A stretch of DNA of 46,735 nt, from the NCBI RefSeq assembly GCF_014699075.1, contig NZ_JACXAB010000032.1, forward strand, positions 1-46,735, read 5' to 3'. This stretch comes from Microvirga sp. Its GTDB lineage: Bacteria > Pseudomonadota > Alphaproteobacteria > Rhizobiales > Beijerinckiaceae. Of the stretch, positions 37,124 to 46,067 are shown piece after piece; the stretch's first letter is position 1; each line of letters starts with the position of its first letter. Made by a program: the position numbers and the translations under genes. The notes under the pieces were generated by a model. That model was not told the DNA's origin, did no database searches, and was given only the letters and a program-made list of their open reading frames with translations.

Positions 37124-37252
37124 CAGAATCGTCGCACCGAGGCAGGGTGCCTCCGCACTCGCCTTTTTATTTATGTCGTGTATAGGTGCCGTTTCATGCC
37201 GCTTGTTGCGGCGCACGATGAGCATTGAAGAAAGGACACGGGGGTAAGTGTC

Positions 37253-38638
37253 ATGACCGAGCGGTGGACGCCCGATAGCTGGAGAAACAAGCCGATCCAA
37301 CAGGTTCCGGCCTATCCGGACCTTGAGGCGCTTGAGGGCGTCGAGCAGCAGCTTGCCGGTTTTCCCCCGCTCGTGTTTGCCGGCGAGGCCCGCAAGCTGA
37401 AGAAGACCTTGGCCAAGGTTGCCAAGGGCGAGGCCTTCCTGCTCCAGGGCGGCGACTGCGCCGAGAGCTTCGCCGAGCATTCGGCGGACAACATCCGCGA
37501 TTTCTTCCGCCTGTTCCTCCAGATGGCCGTGGTGCTCACCTATGCGGGCGGCTCGCCCGTGGTGAAGGTGGGCCGCGTGGCCGGCCAGTTCGCCAAGCCG
37601 CGCTCGGCTCCGACCGAGACGATCGACGGGGTCGAGCTGCCGAGCTATCGCGGCGACATCATCAGCGACATCGCCTTCACGCCTGAAGCGCGCATGCCCG
37701 ATCCGCGCCGCCAGCTCATGGCCTATCGCCAGTCGGCCGCGACCCTCAACCTGATCCGCGCCTTCGCGACCGGCGGCTACGCCAATCTCGAAAACGCCCA
37801 TCGCTGGATGCTCGGCTTCGTGAAGGATTCGCCGCAATCCTCGCGCTACAGCGAGCTGGCCGAGCGCATCACCGAGAGCATCAACTTCATGCGGGCCATC
37901 GGGATCGATCCCGAGACCCATCCCGAGATGCGCTCGACGGATTTCTATACCAGCCACGAGGCGCTGCTGCTCGGCTACGAGGAGGCCATGACCCGGGTCG
38001 ATTCCACGACCGGCGACTGGTACGCCACCTCCGGCCACATGCTCTGGATCGGCGACCGCACCCGCCAGCCGGATCACGCCCACATCGAATACATGCGCGG
38101 CATCCAGAATCCGATCGGCCTCAAATGCGGCCCGTCGCTCTCGGCCGATGGGCTGCTCAAACTCATCGACACCCTCAATCCGAAGGACGAAGCCGGACGC
38201 CTCACCCTGATCTGCCGCTTCGGCGCAGGCAAGGTGGCCGATCATCTGCCGGGCCTGATCCGCGCAGTCGAGCGCGAGGGACGCACGGTGGTGTGGTCCT
38301 GCGATCCGATGCACGGCAACACCATCAAGGCGGGCTCGGGCTACAAGACCCGGCCGTTCGAGCAGGTGATGAGCGAGGTGCAGGACTTCTTCGCCATCCA
38401 CCAGGCCGAAGGCACGCATGCTGGCGGCATCCACCTGGAGATGACCGGCAAGAACGTGACGGAATGCACCGGCGGCGCCCGCGCTCTTACCGATGCGGAT
38501 CTCTCCGACCGCTACCACACCTATTGCGACCCGCGCCTCAACGCCGAGCAGGCACTGGAAATCGCGTTCCTGACGTCGGAGCTCGTCAAGCGGGAGCGCC
38601 AGTCAAGGGAACGACCGACCGCCCTGGCGGCGGAATAA
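37253..38638 (+). CDS. aroG: Class II 3-deoxy-7-phosphoheptulonate (DAHP) synthase
   Basis: The enzyme joins phosphoenolpyruvate and erythrose-4-phosphate at the start of the shikimate pathway. It is the class II (plant-like) type: LLQGGDCAESF carries the metal-binding Cys, GRVAGQFAKPRS the phosphate-binding arginine and lysine, and WSCDPMHGNT and the final metal-site residues follow. Length is 461 residues, as expected. It lies 130 bases after gor. A strong terminator follows, so it is probably transcribed alone or with gor. Confidence 0.96.
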   Translation: MTERWTPDSWRNKPIQQVPAYPDLEALEGVEQQLAGFPPLVFAGEARKLKKTLAKVAKGEAFLLQGGDCAESFAEHSADNIRDFFRLFLQMAVVLTYAGGSPVVKVGRVAGQFAKPRSAPTETIDGVELPSYRGDIISDIAFTPEARMPDPRRQLMAYRQSAATLNLIRAFATGGYANLENAHRWMLGFVKDSPQSSRYSELAERITESINFMRAIGIDPETHPEMRSTDFYTSHEALLLGYEEAMTRVDSTTGDWYATSGHMLWIGDRTRQPDHAHIEYMRGIQNPIGLKCGPSLSADGLLKLIDTLNPKDEAGRLTLICRFGAGKVADHLPGLIRAVEREGRTVVWSCDPMHGNTIKAGSGYKTRPFEQVMSEVQDFFAIHQAEGTHAGGIHLEMTGKNVTECTGGARALTDADLSDRYHTYCDPRLNAEQALEIAFLTSELVKRERQSRERPTALAAE

Positions 38639-38656
38639 CCAGCTGGATGATCTAAG

Positions 38657-38685
38657 AAAAAGGGGCGCCCGAGGCGCCCCTTTTT
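38657..38685 (+). terminator. Rho-independent terminator, bidirectional
   Basis: GGGGCGCC (38662-38669) pairs with GGCGCCCC (38673-38680) around a CGA loop. AAAAA precedes and TTTTT follows. It closes aroG and the opposite-strand small gene. Confidence 0.93.
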
Positions 38686-38720
38686 CTTTTACGCATACGC
38701 TACTCTACAAGTACTTGAGC

Positions 38721-38804
38721 TTAGCTCAGCCAGCCCATGAAGAAGAGAATAAGGATGATCGGCAGAGGAATGCCGATGAGCCAAAGCAAGCCACCTTTCA
38801 ACAT
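38721..38804 (-). CDS. 27-residue single-helix membrane peptide
   Basis: The product begins MLKGG and is almost one hydrophobic helix with a GIPLPII core. A good ribosome site (GGGAG, about 6 bases before the ATG at 38804) supports it. I recall tiny proteins of this kind in related genera but cannot name a family. A longer reading to 38921 on the same frame adds 39 unlikely residues and lacks a ribosome site. It converges with aroG across the terminator. The downstream bases to nadE (38805-39027) hold no other gene I can support. Confidence 0.6.
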   Translation of the reverse strand: MLKGGLLWLIGIPLPIILILFFMGWLS

Positions 38805-39027
38805 GTCAGTCTCCCGTGTAATTCGTGTTGGAACAACGAACTGGACAATAACGGGTTCCCACAAAGCTTGAGCTTTGCAGAGGTTCTTGAATCGGGAGGT
38901 CGCATCCTCGCAGAGGCTCATGCAAAGGAGCGGGACCAGCCCTGCTCACTGAGCGTTCAAGAGTTCATGGGAAAGCTCTACCCTCGCATTGCTGCGCACC
39001 CGGCTGCGCGCTAAATCTGCAGGTGCC

Positions 39028-40761
39028 ATGGCTCAGAACATTCTCAAGATTGCGCTTGCGCAGCTCAACCCCATCGTCGGCGATGTGGCCGGCAACGAAG
39101 AGATGGCGCGCCAAGCCCGCGCCGAGGCGGCCCGGATGGGGGCCGACATCGTGATGTTCGCCGAGCAGTTCCTCGCGGGCTATCCCGCCGAGGACCTCGT
39201 GCTGAAGCCCGCCTTCCAGGACACCTGCCGTGCGGCTCTGGAACGGCTCGCCCGCGAGACTGCGGATGGCGGGCCCGGCATGCTCATCGGCCTGCCGTGG
39301 CGGGAGGAGGGGCTCCTCTACAATGCTTATGCGCTCCTCGACGGCGGCACGGTCTCCGTCCGCTTCAAGGTCGACCTGCCCAATTACGGCGTCTTCGACG
39401 AGAAGCGCAACTTCGAGGCCGGGCCCCTGCCGGGGCCGGTGAATTTCCGCGGCATCCGTCTCGGCCTTCCCATCTGCGAGGACATCTGGACCGGTGACGT
39501 GGTCGAGTGCCTCGCCGAGACCGGGGCCGAGATGCTGCTCGTGCCCAACGGCTCGCCCTATTGGCGCGGCAAGACGGAGGAGCGGTTCAACATCGCGGCT
39601 GCCCGCGTGACCGAGAGCGGCCTGCCGCTGGTCTATCTCAACCAGGTCGGCGGCCAGGACGAGCTCGTTTTTGACGGCGCCTCCTTCGTGCTCAACGCGG
39701 ATTGCTCGCTCGCCTGCCAGTTGCCGGCCAACGAGGAGACCATCGCGCTCACCACCTGGGAGAAGGGCGAGGAGGGCTGGGTCTGCCGGGACGCTCCGGT
39801 GGTGACCGTGGAGGAGGGCGAGGAAGCCGATTACGCCGCCTGCGTGCTCGGCCTGCGTGACTACGTGGAGAAGAACCGCTTCCCCGGCGTGGTGCTGGGG
39901 CTGTCCGGCGGCATCGATTCCGCCATCTGCGCCGCCATGGCGGTGGATGCGCTTGGGCCGGAGCGGGTGCATTGCGTGATGCTGCCCTACCGCTACACGT
40001 CGGGCGAATCCCTCAAGGACGCCGAGGACTGCGCCAAGGCGCTCGGCGTGCGCTACGACATCCTGCCGATCGCCGAGCCCGTGGAGGGCTTTGAAGCCGC
40101 ATTGCAGCCGTTGTTCGAAGGGCGGGAGCGGGACATCACGGAGGAAAACCTCCAGAGCCGCGCCCGCGGCACAATCCTGATGGCGATCTCGAACAAGTTC
40201 GGATCCATGGTGCTGACCACCGGCAACAAGTCGGAGATGTCGGTAGGCTACGCCACCATCTACGGCGACATGAACGGCGGGTTCAACCCGATCAAGGATC
40301 TCTACAAGATGGAGGTCTTTTCACTGTCGGCCCTGCGCAACCGCCGGAAGCCGAAGGGCGCGCTCGGCCCGGACGGCGTCGTCATCCCCGAAAACATCCT
40401 CACCAAGGCGCCCACGGCGGAGCTGCGCGAGAACCAAAAGGACCAGGATTCGCTGCCCCCATATGAAGACCTCGACGAGATCCTGCGCGGGCTCGTGGAG
40501 GAGGAGTTGCGCGTCTCCGAGATCGTGGCCAAGGGCTATGACCTGGAGGTGGTCAAGAAGGTGGAGCGCCTGCTCTACATCGCCGAGTACAAGCGCCGGC
40601 AGGCGGCGCCCGGCGTGAAGGTGACGCGCCGGAACTTCGGCCGCGACCGCCGCTACCCCATCGTCAACCGCTACCGCGACCAGGGACTGGCGGCGCACCA
40701 GAAGGACGAAGCCCTGGAACGCGCCATGGGCAAGCCGCGCACTGGGTCAATGGACGTGTAG
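39028..40761 (+). CDS. nadE: Glutamine-dependent NAD+ synthetase
   Basis: NadE amidates nicotinate adenine dinucleotide to NAD+ with ammonia from glutamine. The N-terminal nitrilase-type glutaminase domain has the triad Glu46, Lys114 and Cys150 (PICEDIW). The C-terminal synthetase domain has the ATP pyrophosphatase loop LSGGIDSA near 305, and a later TTGNKSEMSVGYAT segment binds the substrate. From ATG 39028 it is 577 residues, normal for the two-domain form. An upstream start at 38989 is less likely, because the conserved sequence begins at AQNILKIALAQLN. Confidence 0.96.
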   Translation: MAQNILKIALAQLNPIVGDVAGNEEMARQARAEAARMGADIVMFAEQFLAGYPAEDLVLKPAFQDTCRAALERLARETADGGPGMLIGLPWREEGLLYNAYALLDGGTVSVRFKVDLPNYGVFDEKRNFEAGPLPGPVNFRGIRLGLPICEDIWTGDVVECLAETGAEMLLVPNGSPYWRGKTEERFNIAAARVTESGLPLVYLNQVGGQDELVFDGASFVLNADCSLACQLPANEETIALTTWEKGEEGWVCRDAPVVTVEEGEEADYAACVLGLRDYVEKNRFPGVVLGLSGGIDSAICAAMAVDALGPERVHCVMLPYRYTSGESLKDAEDCAKALGVRYDILPIAEPVEGFEAALQPLFEGRERDITEENLQSRARGTILMAISNKFGSMVLTTGNKSEMSVGYATIYGDMNGGFNPIKDLYKMEVFSLSALRNRRKPKGALGPDGVVIPENILTKAPTAELRENQKDQDSLPPYEDLDEILRGLVEEELRVSEIVAKGYDLEVVKKVERLLYIAEYKRRQAAPGVKVTRRNFGRDRRYPIVNRYRDQGLAAHQKDEALERAMGKPRTGSMDV

Positions 40762-40769
40762 GGCGCTTT

Positions 40770-40929
40770 CCCTCCCCCTTGCGGGGAGGGATGAAGGGTG
40801 GGGGTTGGGAAGTCAGAATGGTGTGCTTCTTTCAGAGCGCATGAAGGCTGCTACAGCACCTAACTGGTTCGACCCCTTACCTTGTCGCACCACCCCCACC
40901 CCTAACCCCTCCCCGCAAGGGGGAGGGGA
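40770..40929. repeat. C-rich/G-rich inverted repeat between nadE and gltX
   Basis: CCCTCCCCCTTGCGGGGAGGG at the left (from 40770) forms its own hairpin, and GGGTGGGGGTT (about 40797-40807) has its complement in the ACCCCCACCCC run (about 40891-40902). The right end (CCCCTCCCC...GGGGAGGGG to 40929) is a second hairpin. Its C-rich core resembles the in-frame element in xdhB. Confidence 0.75.
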
Positions 40930-40980
40930 ATTGGAAGTCACCCCTTGCGCGCCTTCGCTCCCTTCGCCATAGCATTTTGC

Positions 40981-42321
40981 ATGTCCAAGCCCATCGTCCG
41001 CTTCGCCCCGTCCCCGACCGGGCACATCCATATCGGCAACACCCGCGTCGCCCTGCTCAATGCGCTCTATGCGCGGCGCGAGGGCGGCACCTTCATCCTG
41101 CGCTTCGACGACACGGATGTGGCGCGGTCGAAGCAGGAATATGCGGATTCCATCGAGACCGATCTGCACTGGCTCGGCATCCCGCCCGACATGGTCGTGC
41201 GCCAGTCGGAGCGGTTCGCGCTCTATGATGCGGCCGCCGAGCAGCTGAAGGCGGCCGGGCGGCTGTACCCCTGCTTTGAGACCCAGGAGGAGCTGGAGTT
41301 CCGCCGCAAGCGCCAGCTCGCCCGCGGCCTGCCGCCGATCTACGACCGGGCGGCCCTGAAGCTCACGGACGACGACCGAGCCAAGCTGGAAAGCGAGGGC
41401 CGCAAGCCCCACTGGCGCTTCCGCCTGGAGCCGACGAACGTCGCCTGGGACGATCTCGTGCGCGGTCCTTGCCACGTGGATTGCAGCTCGCTGTCCGACC
41501 CGGTGCTGGTGCGCGAGGACGGCACCTATCTCTACACCCTGCCATCGGTGGTGGACGACATCGACCTCAAGATCACGCACGTGATCCGCGGCGAGGACCA
41601 CGTGACCAACACGGCGGTGCAGATCCAGATCTTCGAGGCTCTGGGCGCCGGCTCACCCACCTTCGCCCACCACAGCCTGCTGATCACCGCGAGCGGCGAG
41701 GGGCTGTCGAAGCGCCTCGGCCATCTGTCCGTGAAGGGCCTGCGTGATGCAGGTCTCGAGCCGCAGGCGGTCGCTTCGCTGGCGGTGCTGGTTGGCTCGG
41801 CCGAGGCCGTGCGGCCCATTGCCGATCTCAACGAGCTCGCCAAGCTGATCGATTTCTCCCACATCTCCCGCGCGCCGGCGAAGTTCGACGAGAGCGAGCT
41901 GGAGCATCTGAATGCCCGCCTTATCCACGAGATGCCCTATGGGGTTGCCCGCGAGCGGCTGGCGCAGCTCGGTGCGGATGAGGGCGAGGCGTTCTGGAAT
42001 GCGGTGCGCGGCAACCTGACGAAGGTTCGGGATGCGGCGGAATGGTCCAAGGTCGTGCGCGGACCCGTAACGCCGGTTATCGAGGACAAGGCCTTCATTG
42101 AGGCGGCCACTGCCGTTCTGCCGGAGGCTCCTTGGGATGCCGCCACCTGGAAGACCTGGACGGAAGCGGTGAAAGCCGCCACGGGCATGAAGGGTAAGGC
42201 GTTGTTCATGCCGCTTCGCCTCGCGTTGACCGGGCTCGACCATGGCCCCGAACTGGCATTGCTCCTGCCTCTGATCGGGCCGGAGCGGGCGAGGGCGCGG
42301 CTGGCCGGGCAGGCGGCTTAA
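40981..42321 (+). CDS. gltX: Glutamate--tRNA ligase
   Basis: This class I synthetase charges tRNA with glutamate. The catalytic domain has the HIGH-type motif in PSPTGHIHIGN (residues 15-18), the FDDTD loop, and a KMSKS-type motif GEGLSKRLG with Gly in place of the first Lys, a form I associate with alphaproteobacterial GluRS. Length from ATG 40981 is 446 residues, slightly short in the anticodon-binding part. Alphaproteobacteria often have two gltX genes; which this is, I cannot tell. The upstream extension to 40945 lies in repeat DNA. Confidence 0.94.
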   Translation: MSKPIVRFAPSPTGHIHIGNTRVALLNALYARREGGTFILRFDDTDVARSKQEYADSIETDLHWLGIPPDMVVRQSERFALYDAAAEQLKAAGRLYPCFETQEELEFRRKRQLARGLPPIYDRAALKLTDDDRAKLESEGRKPHWRFRLEPTNVAWDDLVRGPCHVDCSSLSDPVLVREDGTYLYTLPSVVDDIDLKITHVIRGEDHVTNTAVQIQIFEALGAGSPTFAHHSLLITASGEGLSKRLGHLSVKGLRDAGLEPQAVASLAVLVGSAEAVRPIADLNELAKLIDFSHISRAPAKFDESELEHLNARLIHEMPYGVARERLAQLGADEGEAFWNAVRGNLTKVRDAAEWSKVVRGPVTPVIEDKAFIEAATAVLPEAPWDAATWKTWTEAVKAATGMKGKALFMPLRLALTGLDHGPELALLLPLIGPERARARLAGQAA

Positions 42322-42344
42322 AGGTCGCGCAGCTATCCCTTCAT

Positions 42345-42426
42345 CGTCATACCCGCACTTGTTGCGGGCATCCACGTTTTTACGCGGCCAAAGACGTGGA
42401 TGGTCGGGACGAGCCCGGCCATGATG
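42345..42426. repeat. Four-way-junction palindromic repeat (CGTCAT family), second copy
   Basis: The outer stem CGTCAT (42345-42350) pairs with ATGATG (42421-42426, with a G-T pair). Arm 1 is CCCGCA/TGCGGG. The central stem ATCCACGT pairs with ACGTGGAT, and arm 2 pairs GGTCGGG with CCCGGCC. It has the same plan as 14482-14571, with changed arm bases that keep pairing. It may terminate gltX and the convergent ABC genes. Confidence 0.82.
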
Positions 42427-42440
42427 GCGGGGGAAGCACT

Positions 42441-43202
42441 TTACGCCTTGATCCTGTAGCCCGTCCTGAAGATCCATCCGATGGCGGCGAGGCAGATCAG
42501 CATGAAGACCAGGGTCATGCCCAGGCTGATGCCCACCCCCACGTCGGCGACGCCGTAGAAGCTCCAGCGGAAGCCGCTCACCAGATAGACCACCGGGTTG
42601 AACAGGGCGATGGTCTGCCAGAAGGGCGGCAGCATGTTGATCGAGTAGAAGCTGCCGCCGAGAAACGCGAGCGGCGTCACGATCATGAGGGGCACGATCT
42701 GCAGCTTCTGGAAGCTGTCGGCCCAGATGCCGATGATGAAGCCGAACAGGCTGAAGGTAACGGAGGTCAGCACCAGGAAGGCGATCATCCACAAGGGGTG
42801 CTCAATGGAGAAATCCACGAAGAGCCGGGCCGTGATCAGGATGATGGTGCCGATGATGATCGACTTGGTGGCGGCCGCCCCCACATAGCCGATCACGGTC
42901 TCCACCGCTGAGATCGGCGCCGAGAGAACCTCATAGATGGTCCCGGTGAATTTCGGCATGTAGATGCCGAAAGAGGCGTTCGAGATGCTCTCGGTGAGGA
43001 TCGAGAGCATGATCAGCCCCGGCACGATGAAGGCCCCGTAGCTCACGCCCTCGATGCTGGCCATGCGTGAGCCAATGGCCGAGCCGAACACGATGAAGTA
43101 GAGCGAGGTCGACAGCACGGGCGAGGCGATGCTCTGCATGATCGTGCGCCAGGTGCGCGCCATCTCGAAGAGATAGATGGCCTTGATGCCGTAGAAGTTC
43201 AT
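42441..43202 (-). CDS. ABC-2 type transporter permease, YadH-like
   Basis: This 253-residue inner-membrane protein has about six helices, the ABC-2 permease plan. It contains RTIMQSIASPVLSTSLYFIVFG near the start and LSAPISAVETVIGYV in the cytoplasmic loop, matching the YadH group of drug or lipid exporters; NodJ is a relative. Its ATG overlaps the stop of the ATPase gene (ATGA), a sign of translational coupling. A longer frame upstream to 43607 is the shifted ATPase gene and is not used. Confidence 0.92.
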   Translation of the reverse strand: MNFYGIKAIYLFEMARTWRTIMQSIASPVLSTSLYFIVFGSAIGSRMASIEGVSYGAFIVPGLIMLSILTESISNASFGIYMPKFTGTIYEVLSAPISAVETVIGYVGAAATKSIIIGTIILITARLFVDFSIEHPLWMIAFLVLTSVTFSLFGFIIGIWADSFQKLQIVPLMIVTPLAFLGGSFYSINMLPPFWQTIALFNPVVYLVSGFRWSFYGVADVGVGISLGMTLVFMLICLAAIGWIFRTGYRIKA

Positions 43203-44170
43203 GCGCGCCCCCGTACCAGGCTGACGAAAATCTCCTCCAGCGAAGACTCGGAGGTCTGCAAATCCTTGAAGTCGATGCCGTGCTCGTTCAGCCGGCGCAG
43301 GAGGCCCGCGATGCCCGTCTCCTGGCTTTGCGTGTCGAACGTGTAGACCAGATCGGCGCCGTCGGCGGAGAGCTGCAGGTTGTCCGCTTGCAGCCCGGGC
43401 GGCAGACTCGAAAGCGGGGTCTGCAGGTGCAGGGTGAGCTGCTTCTTGCCCAGTTTCTGCATCAGCACATGCTTGTCCTCGACCAGGACGATCTCGCCCT
43501 TGTTGATCACCCCGATCCGGTCGGCCATTTCCTCGGCCTCCTCGATATAGTGGGTGGTCAGGATGATGGTGACGCCGTTCTCCCTTAAGCCCCGGACCAT
43601 CTCCCACATGTCCCGCCGCAGTTCCACATCGACGCCGGCGGTGGGCTCATCGAGGAACAGGATCGTGGGCTCGTGCGACAGCGCCTTGGCGATCATCACC
43701 CGGCGTTTCATGCCGCCCGAGAGCGTCATGATCTTGCTGTCGCGCTTCTCCCAGAGGGAGAGGTCCTTGAGGATCTTCTCGAGATAGGCCGGGTTCGGCG
43801 GCTTGCCGAAGAGGCCCCGGCTGAACGTCACCGTCGCCCACACGCTCTCGAAGGCATCGGTGGTGAGCTCCTGCGGCACGAGCCCGATCTTCGTACGGGC
43901 CGGCCGGAAATCCCGGATGATGTCATGGCCATCCGCGACAACGGTTCCGGTGCTCGGATTGACGATGCCGCAGATGATGCTGATCAGCGTCGTCTTGCCG
44001 GCGCCGTTGGGACCTAGGAGCGCGAAGATCTCGCCCTTCCGGATCTCCAGGTCGACCTTTTTCAGGGCCTGGAAGCCCGAGGCATAGGTCTTGGTCAGAC
44101 CCGAGACGGTGATGATCGGGTCAGACGCGCCCGCAGGACGGGGCATCTCAAGGGAATCGAGCGGTTTCAT
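43199..44170 (-). CDS. ABC transporter ATP-binding protein, YadG-like
   Basis: The ATPase partner of the permease has Walker A GPNGAGKT near 54-61, the Q-loop VPQE, the signature LSGGMKRR, Walker B ILFLDEP and the switch His (TTHY). After the core domain a C-terminal 90-residue extension ends with SSLEEIFVSLVRGRA, as in exporter ATPases of the YadG/CcmA/NodI group. Length is 323 residues. It exports an unknown compound. A palindromic repeat lies upstream at 44225-44334. Confidence 0.95.
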   Translation of the reverse strand: MKPLDSLEMPRPAGASDPIITVSGLTKTYASGFQALKKVDLEIRKGEIFALLGPNGAGKTTLISIICGIVNPSTGTVVADGHDIIRDFRPARTKIGLVPQELTTDAFESVWATVTFSRGLFGKPPNPAYLEKILKDLSLWEKRDSKIMTLSGGMKRRVMIAKALSHEPTILFLDEPTAGVDVELRRDMWEMVRGLRENGVTIILTTHYIEEAEEMADRIGVINKGEIVLVEDKHVLMQKLGKKQLTLHLQTPLSSLPPGLQADNLQLSADGADLVYTFDTQSQETGIAGLLRRLNEHGIDFKDLQTSESSLEEIFVSLVRGRA

Positions 44171-44224
44171 GCCGGGGTGATAGCATGGCCGGACGCGAGG
44201 CGGAATGGATGCGCTTGACCGCCG

Positions 44225-44334
44225 CTGTCATCCCCGGCGGCCGAAGGCCGGGAAGGGAATCTACGATGGAGCGTAGCGCCATGGATTCCCTTTCCCTCCG
44301 CTGCGCTCCGGCCGGGAATGACAGGCTGTGCTTG
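44225..44334. repeat. Palindromic repeat with CTGTCAT/ATGACAG ends
   Basis: CTGTCAT (44225-44231) pairs with ATGACAG (44328-44334). CCCCGGC/GCCGGG, the central AAGGGAATC (about 44253) with GATTCCCTT (about 44284) and GC-rich side arms repeat the four-way-junction plan. The ends resemble 28554-28723. Confidence 0.82.
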
Positions 44335-44345
44335 GTTCAGAACGA

Positions 44346-45467
44346 TCAGTTCTGAACGTTCGGCACCGGGATCACGTCAGGGGCGATCACGCGCACGGTC
44401 TTCTTCTGGCCATTGCTGGCGGCGACCTCGCGCTTTGCGCCTTCACCCTGGCGGACCACGGTGCTGTTCTCGATCGATTGCGGGCCGATGCCGGCCGATT
44501 CCTTGCTTGCGGTCGGCGCGGCGGCGGCGATCTCGGCGGCCTCCTTGGCCTCTTCCTCGGCCTTCTTGTCGGCGGCCTTGCGGGCGGCCTGCACCTTGGG
44601 TCGCGACAGCTCCTCGGCCTTCTCGGCGGTGACGATCAGGTCGCCCTTGCGCTGCTCGAGCATGCTCTCGGCCTTGCGCAGCACCACCGCCCAGCTCTCG
44701 TTGGGCTTTTTGCAGGCGCAGCTCTCGTCGAAGCTCTTGCGGAACTTGAAGGCGTTCGCCAGCGACGTATAGGGCTGGTTCGAGGAGAGCGAGGCCGCCC
44801 GGTTGAGGCCGTTGTCGCCGCCCGGATAGGCGAAGGCCGTGGTCTCCGTGCCGGGGCAGAGGGCCTGGCACATCTCGTTGGCGCTCTGGCCGCCGCCCGG
44901 CGGGGTCGTAAGCGGGAAGAAGGACCCGTCGCAGGTCTTCACGCAGATCAGGCGCCCACCGCCGAGAGAGCGCGGCTCGTCATCGGCGATGATCGGCTGG
45001 CCCTCGGGCATGACCTGCTGCTGCTGTTGCTGGCGCGGGGCGCCGAACAGCGATTCGAAGAAGCCGCGGGGCTCCGTGGAGCACGTCTGCTGGACCGCAG
45101 CCTGGAGCTGCCGGCGCCGGGCTTCGATATCCCCCTGTTCGGCTCCCTGAGCAGCCAGGCGGGCATAGCCGCCCTCGAGCTGGCGGATCTGCGCGGCGAT
45201 GGAGCCGCATTCCGCAGGGGCAGGGCCTGCCAGGAAGCCGAGAGGGCCGCGCTCGCAGCCGATATTGCGGTAATAGGTGACGAGCCGGTTGATCTCCGCC
45301 CGCTGGGCGCGCATCTGGCCGGTCGGCGCGCTGCCGCCGCTGCGCTCCAGGGACGCCAGTTCGGCCTGGAAGCGCTGGCACTGCGCGGACTGGGGGAGCG
45401 CCGCCTGTCCGGCAGCCAGAAAGGCCGTCACGGCGATGAGGGAGCGCAGAAATGATGTCTTTGTCAT
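44346..45467 (-). CDS. Secreted DUF2865 protein
   Basis: This 373-residue product has a signal peptide (about 1-22) and Cys-rich central parts. The DUF2865 block (about 165-265) includes RLICVKTCDGSFFPL, NEMCQALCP, and SCACKK, with conserved cysteines that probably form disulfides. A coiled helix rich in Ala, Lys and Glu follows (about 285-340). A QQQQQQ run at about 146 is a local low-complexity feature. The function is unknown; it is common in Hyphomicrobiales. It stands alone between repeat DNA and a VOC gene. Confidence 0.88.
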   Translation of the reverse strand: MTKTSFLRSLIAVTAFLAAGQAALPQSAQCQRFQAELASLERSGGSAPTGQMRAQRAEINRLVTYYRNIGCERGPLGFLAGPAPAECGSIAAQIRQLEGGYARLAAQGAEQGDIEARRRQLQAAVQQTCSTEPRGFFESLFGAPRQQQQQQVMPEGQPIIADDEPRSLGGGRLICVKTCDGSFFPLTTPPGGGQSANEMCQALCPGTETTAFAYPGGDNGLNRAASLSSNQPYTSLANAFKFRKSFDESCACKKPNESWAVVLRKAESMLEQRKGDLIVTAEKAEELSRPKVQAARKAADKKAEEEAKEAAEIAAAAPTASKESAGIGPQSIENSTVVRQGEGAKREVAASNGQKKTVRVIAPDVIPVPNVQN

Positions 45468-45621
45468 GAAGCTGATCGCAGAACCGGTCCGTTGGGCATC
45501 ATATGCCGGGTTGGCTCGTCATGTGACGCCCGAATTTGACCCTATTGTGTTTAACGCCTTGCCCGCTCCAAGAGAAGCTGTCTAGCTTTCCCTGAAGAGC
45601 GACCCTGAGACGAGATCCAGC

Positions 45622-46005
45622 ATGTACTCCCATATGACCATTGGGGCAAATGACCTTGCCCGGGCGCGGGCCTTCTACGATGCCGTCTTCGCGCCGCTCG
45701 GGCACGAGGTGCGTTACGCGGACGACATGCTCGTCGGGTGGGAAGCGCCCGGTGGCCCGCCGCAGTTCCTGTTGGCGCGGCCTTTCAACGGCGAGGCGCC
45801 GAGCGTCGGCAACGGGGCCATGATCGCAATGCAGGCGCCCAAGCGCAGCGTGGTCGATGCGTGCCATGCCGCAGCCCTGGAGCAGGGCGGGGCGGATGAA
45901 GGCAGCCCGGGCCTGCGCCCGCACTACCATCCGAACTACTACGAGGCCTATTTTCGCGATCTCGACGGCAACAAGATCTGCGTGATTTGCCATCAGGCCG
46001 AATAG
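45622..46005 (+). CDS. VOC-family (glyoxalase/bleomycin-resistance fold) protein
   Basis: The 127 residues show the VOC fold: an early His (MYSHMTIGANDLARARAFYD), FYDAVFAPLG as the first helix, then PHYHPNYYEAYFRDLDGNKICVICH, in which His and Glu probably bind the metal. Homologues include lactoylglutathione lyase relatives and uncharacterised dioxygenase-like proteins; no substrate can be assigned. There is a weak GAGACGAG-type ribosome site upstream. Confidence 0.85.
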   Translation: MYSHMTIGANDLARARAFYDAVFAPLGHEVRYADDMLVGWEAPGGPPQFLLARPFNGEAPSVGNGAMIAMQAPKRSVVDACHAAALEQGGADEGSPGLRPHYHPNYYEAYFRDLDGNKICVICHQAE

Positions 46006-46067
46006 CCTCTCGTCAAAGCTCTCAACCATCCCCACATGACAGCGTAACGGTGGGAGATGAACCGACG

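Noticed and set aside
37139..37165. Hairpin GAGGCA/TGCCTC after gor, considered a terminator
   Set aside because: The stem is 6 bp and the T-run begins about 10 bases after it, so it is not a convincing intrinsic terminator.
37218..37247. A 9-codon leader peptide just upstream of aroG, considered as an attenuator
   Set aside because: It has no aromatic codons, and no alternative terminator hairpin lies between it and aroG.
35744..38518. A 924-codon open frame on the minus strand opposite gor and aroG
   Set aside because: It is antisense to two clear enzymes and also crosses the gap between them. The translated composition (rich in Gly, Ala, His, Arg, no recognisable motif) is typical of shadow frames in high-GC DNA.
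38715..39014. A 99-codon plus-strand frame upstream of nadE
   Set aside because: It overlaps the 27-residue membrane gene, lacks a ribosome site and its residues look random.
42441..43607. A longer permease frame extending into the ATPase gene
   Set aside because: The extension is the shifted frame of the ATPase gene; the ATGA overlap at 43199-43202 gives the natural start.
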